A model generated the notes under the pieces. It was not told where the DNA came from. It saw nothing but the letters and a program-made list of their open reading frames with translations, and ran no database searches. From positions 244,449 through 308,448 of the forward strand of contig NZ_FOYZ01000004.1 of NCBI RefSeq assembly GCF_900112775.1: DNA of 64,000 bases, given 5' to 3'. The stretch comes from Anaeromicropila populeti (lineage in GTDB: Bacteria > Bacillota > Clostridia > Lachnospirales > Lachnospiraceae). This document shows positions 61,551-64,000 of this stretch, one piece after another. Numbering within the stretch: position 1 is the first letter of the stretch; the number at the start of each line of letters is the position of its first letter. Made by a program: the position numbers and the translations under genes.

Positions 61551-64000
61551 ATGGGTATAATGACTAAGCTTTTTGGTACACATAGTGAGAGGGAGTTGAA
61601 GATTATAAATCCTATTGTGGATAAGATTGAAGCCTTGGACAGCGAGTATCAAAAACTAACAGATGAGCAGTTAAAAAATAAAACTGCAGAATTTAAAAAT
61701 AGATTAAAAGATGGCGAGACACTAGACGATATTCTAGTGGAGGCATATGCAACTGTTCGTGAAGCAGCATTTAGAACATTAGGTATGAAACACTACCGGG
61801 TACAATTAATAGGCGGTGTTATTTTACATCAGGGCCGAATTACAGAGATGCGTACAGGTGAAGGAAAAACGTTAGTATCTACTTTGCCAGCTTATCTGAA
61901 TGCATTAGAGGGAAAGGGAGTACACATCGTAACGGTAAATGATTACCTGGCTAAGCGTGATGCTGAATGGATGGGGAAAATCCATGAATTTCTGGGATTG
62001 AAGGTAGGCGTTGTTTTAAATGGCTTGGACAACGATGAGCGTAGAGAAGCTTATAATTGTGACATTACTTATGCTACAAATAATGAACTGGGTTTTGATT
62101 ATCTTAGAGATAACATGGTAATATATAAAGAACAGCTTGTAATGCGTGATTTGAATTATGCAGTTGTGGATGAGGTAGACTCTGTTTTGATTGATGAAGC
62201 AAGAACACCATTAATTATTTCTGGACAGAGCGGGAAGTCCACGAAGCTTTATGAGGCGTGTGATGTTTTGGCACGGCAGTTGGAAAGAGGTACTGAGAAG
62301 GAATTGTCCAAGATGGATGTTCTGATGAAAGAGGATACAGAGGAGACTGGAGATTTTGTAGTAAATGAGAAGGATAAAAACTTATCATTGACAGAACAAG
62401 GTGTAAAGAAGGTAGAAAATTTCTTTCATATAGAAAATCTGGCGGATCCCGAACATATGGAAATTCAGCATAATATTATACTTGCATTGCGTGCACATAA
62501 TTTAATGTTTAGAGATAAAGATTATGTAGTAAAAGATGAAGAAGTACTAATAGTTGATGAATTTACAGGACGTATAATGCCTGGAAGAAGGTATTCTGAT
62601 GGTCTTCATCAGGCTATTGAAGCAAAAGAACATGTTAAGGTTAGAAGAGAAAGTAAAACGCTTGCGACGATTACATTTCAAAACTTTTTTAATAAATACA
62701 ATAAAAAGTGTGGTATGACTGGTACAGCATTAACAGAGGAAAAGGAATTTAGAAATATTTATGGAATGGATGTTATTGAAGTTCCTACTAATTTACCTGT
62801 TCAAAGAATAGATCATCAAGATGCTGTTTATAAAACGAAAAAAGAAAAGTTAGATGCAATTGTACAATCGATTGTGGAGGCTCATGCAACCGGGCAGCCA
62901 GTGCTGGTTGGTACAATTACAATTGAGGCATCTGAGGAAATCAGTGCTTTACTTAAGAAAAAAGGAGTACCACATAAAGTTCTGAATGCCAAGTTCCACG
63001 AAATGGAAGCTGAAATTGTTGCTGACGCAGGTCAGAAAGGCGCTGTGACAATTGCTACTAATATGGCTGGACGTGGTACCGACATTAAGCTTGGTGAAGG
63101 TGTGCAGGAGATAGGCGGTCTGATGATTATTGGTACAGAAAGACATGAATCCAGACGTATTGATAACCAGTTAAGAGGTCGTGCAGGACGTCAGGGAGAT
63201 CCAGGTGAATCCAGATTTTATATTTCATTAGAAGATGACTTGATGAGACTGTTTGGTTCAGAACGCTTACTAGGAATGTTTAATTCATTGGGATTTCCAG
63301 AAGGAGAACCAATTGAACATAAAATGTTAAGTAATGCAATTGAAAATGCTCAGAAGAAAATAGAAAATAATAACTTTGGAATAAGAAAGAATTTGTTAGA
63401 ATATGATCAGGTCAATAATGAACAGCGTGAAATTATTTATGAAGAGCGCAGAAAAGTGCTGGATGGTGAAAGTATGCGTGATTCCATCTTCAAAATGATT
63501 TCTGATGTTGTGGAAAATAGTGTAAATGGCGTGGTTAGTGATGATCAGCATCCAGAGGAATGGGATGTCAGCGAATTAAACAACATATTGATTCCAATTA
63601 TTCCATTAGAAGAGATTACGCTGACAGAAGAACAGCAAAAGCATATGGATAAAAAAGAATTTATACAGATGCTGAAAGAAAAAGCTGTCAAGCTGTATGA
63701 GTCAAAGGAAGCAGAGTTTCCAGATCCAGAACAGCTGAGAGAAGTAGAAAGAGTTATTTTATTAAAAATTATTGATCATAAATGGATGGATCACATTGAT
63801 GATATGGATCAGCTGCGACAGGGAATTGGTCTACAAGCATATGGACAAAGAGATCCAAAAGTGGAATACAAATTTATGGGTTACGAGATGTTCGGTGAAA
63901 TGACAAAAGCAATTACAGAAGAAACTGTAAGGGCATTGATGCATGTCCGCATTGAACAGAATATAGAGAGAGAGCAGGTTGCCAAGGTAACTGGTACTAA
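61551..64000 (+). CDS. secA: Preprotein translocase ATPase SecA (3' end outside window)
   Basis: The frame stays open from the ATG at 61551 (CAGGAG eight bases upstream) to the window end, giving 816 residues. SecA drives secreted proteins through SecYEG. Visible are Walker [12 protein letters not shown] (about 100), the DEAD-box equivalent [15 protein letters not shown] (about 204), the preprotein-binding region, and motif [22 protein letters not shown] (about 540). The helical scaffold ([16 protein letters not shown], about 745) is also present. The C-terminal zinc tail lies beyond the window. An ATG at 61560 is an alternative start. Confidence 0.97.
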   Translation, partial: MGIMTKLFGTHSERELKIINPIVDKIEALDSEYQKLTDEQLKNKTAEFKNRLKDGETLDDILVEAYATVREAAFRTLGMKHYRVQLIGGVILHQGRITEMRTGEGKTLVSTLPAYLNALEGKGVHIVTVNDYLAKRDAEWMGKIHEFLGLKVGVVLNGLDNDERREAYNCDITYATNNELGFDYLRDNMVIYKEQLVMRDLNYAVVDEVDSVLIDEARTPLIISGQSGKSTKLYEACDVLARQLERGTEKELSKMDVLMKEDTEETGDFVVNEKDKNLSLTEQGVKKVENFFHIENLADPEHMEIQHNIILALRAHNLMFRDKDYVVKDEEVLIVDEFTGRIMPGRRYSDGLHQAIEAKEHVKVRRESKTLATITFQNFFNKYNKKCGMTGTALTEEKEFRNIYGMDVIEVPTNLPVQRIDHQDAVYKTKKEKLDAIVQSIVEAHATGQPVLVGTITIEASEEISALLKKKGVPHKVLNAKFHEMEAEIVADAGQKGAVTIATNMAGRGTDIKLGEGVQEIGGLMIIGTERHESRRIDNQLRGRAGRQGDPGESRFYISLEDDLMRLFGSERLLGMFNSLGFPEGEPIEHKMLSNAIENAQKKIENNNFGIRKNLLEYDQVNNEQREIIYEERRKVLDGESMRDSIFKMISDVVENSVNGVVSDDQHPEEWDVSELNNILIPIIPLEEITLTEEQQKHMDKKEFIQMLKEKAVKLYESKEAEFPDPEQLREVERVILLKIIDHKWMDHIDDMDQLRQGIGLQAYGQRDPKVEYKFMGYEMFGEMTKAITEETVRALMHVRIEQNIEREQVAKVTGT

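Noticed and set aside
1-64000. CRISPR arrays, transposases, integrases, tRNA and rRNA genes
   Set aside because: None was seen. The tandem repeats at 1-54 and 58881-59006 are coding repeats without spacers.

Overview
The window reads as chromosomal DNA of a low-GC, flagellated, spore-forming, plant-polysaccharide-degrading clostridium, most likely a member of the Lachnospiraceae (the Lachnoclostridium/Anaerocolumna type). The evidence is the AT-rich codon use with strong AGGAGG ribosome sites, the cotJABC spore-coat operon, flagellar rod genes next to an MreB-like gene and a TIGR03826-type flagellar protein, a class III fructose-1,6-bisphosphatase, several LytTR/GHKL two-component pairs, and secreted carbohydrate-active enzymes (a CBM3 module, a PL9-like pectate lyase, a GH127 arabinofuranosidase). 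The species assignment is inference.

Layout. 1-5.4 kb: end of a CBM3-bearing secreted enzyme, an AgrA/AgrC-type two-component pair, a DHH phosphoesterase and an HD-GYP protein. 5.4-8 kb (minus): ilvBN behind a T-box leader. 8.3-12.4 kb: a 1376-residue secreted pectate-lyase-like protein. 12.5-17.3 kb: an MMPL transporter and a secreted YhgE-like partner, divergent from a TetR regulator, with three near-identical palindromes between them. 17.5-20.3 kb: copper operon csoR-copA-copZ. 20.4-25.9 kb: a secreted transglutaminase-fold protein, an ABC-2 transporter, and a GntR(YtrA)-ABC transporter operon. 25.9-31.2 kb: a DNA glycosylase and a BceRSAB-like peptide-sensing and detoxification module. 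31.2-32.8 kb: a sugar-acid kinase with a palindromic operator and an HPr paralogue that has His15 but Arg at position 46. 32.9-34.2 kb: cotJABC. 34.2-38.3 kb: AraC regulator, GH127, MATE pump.

38.5-41.4 kb is the most unusual part: a second GHKL kinase and LytTR regulator are followed by a 45-residue AgrD-like autoinducer precursor. No agrB lies in the window. About 200 bases further on is a roughly 420-base candidate structured RNA ending in a strong terminator. 41.5-46.3 kb: fbp, a CPBP protease and a chemoreceptor. 46.5-54.4 kb: a small conserved-looking protein (minus), mbl, two rod proteins, a FlgJ-like rod-binding protein, recD2, a nucleotidyltransferase, comF and a flagellar-operon protein. 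54.5-56 kb (minus): a CvfB-type S1 protein and an acyl-ACP thioesterase. 56.2-60.1 kb: ridA, a CPBP protease, trxB and an SH3/NlpC cell-wall hydrolase. 60.1-60.8 kb: an AT-rich gap with a cluster of DnaA boxes. 60.8-64 kb: hpf and secA (cut by the window end).

How parts fit together: pectin and arabinan breakdown (PL9, GH127, the KDG-kinase-like gene and the CBM3 enzyme) is spread through the window. Envelope stress and export modules (MMPL/TetR, Bce, YtrA-ABC, MATE) each carry their own local regulator or operator. Motility, shape and secretion functions are grouped in the last third. Many intergenic hairpins act as terminators, several of them bidirectional between convergent genes. No CRISPR array, tRNA, rRNA, insertion sequence or prophage was recognised.
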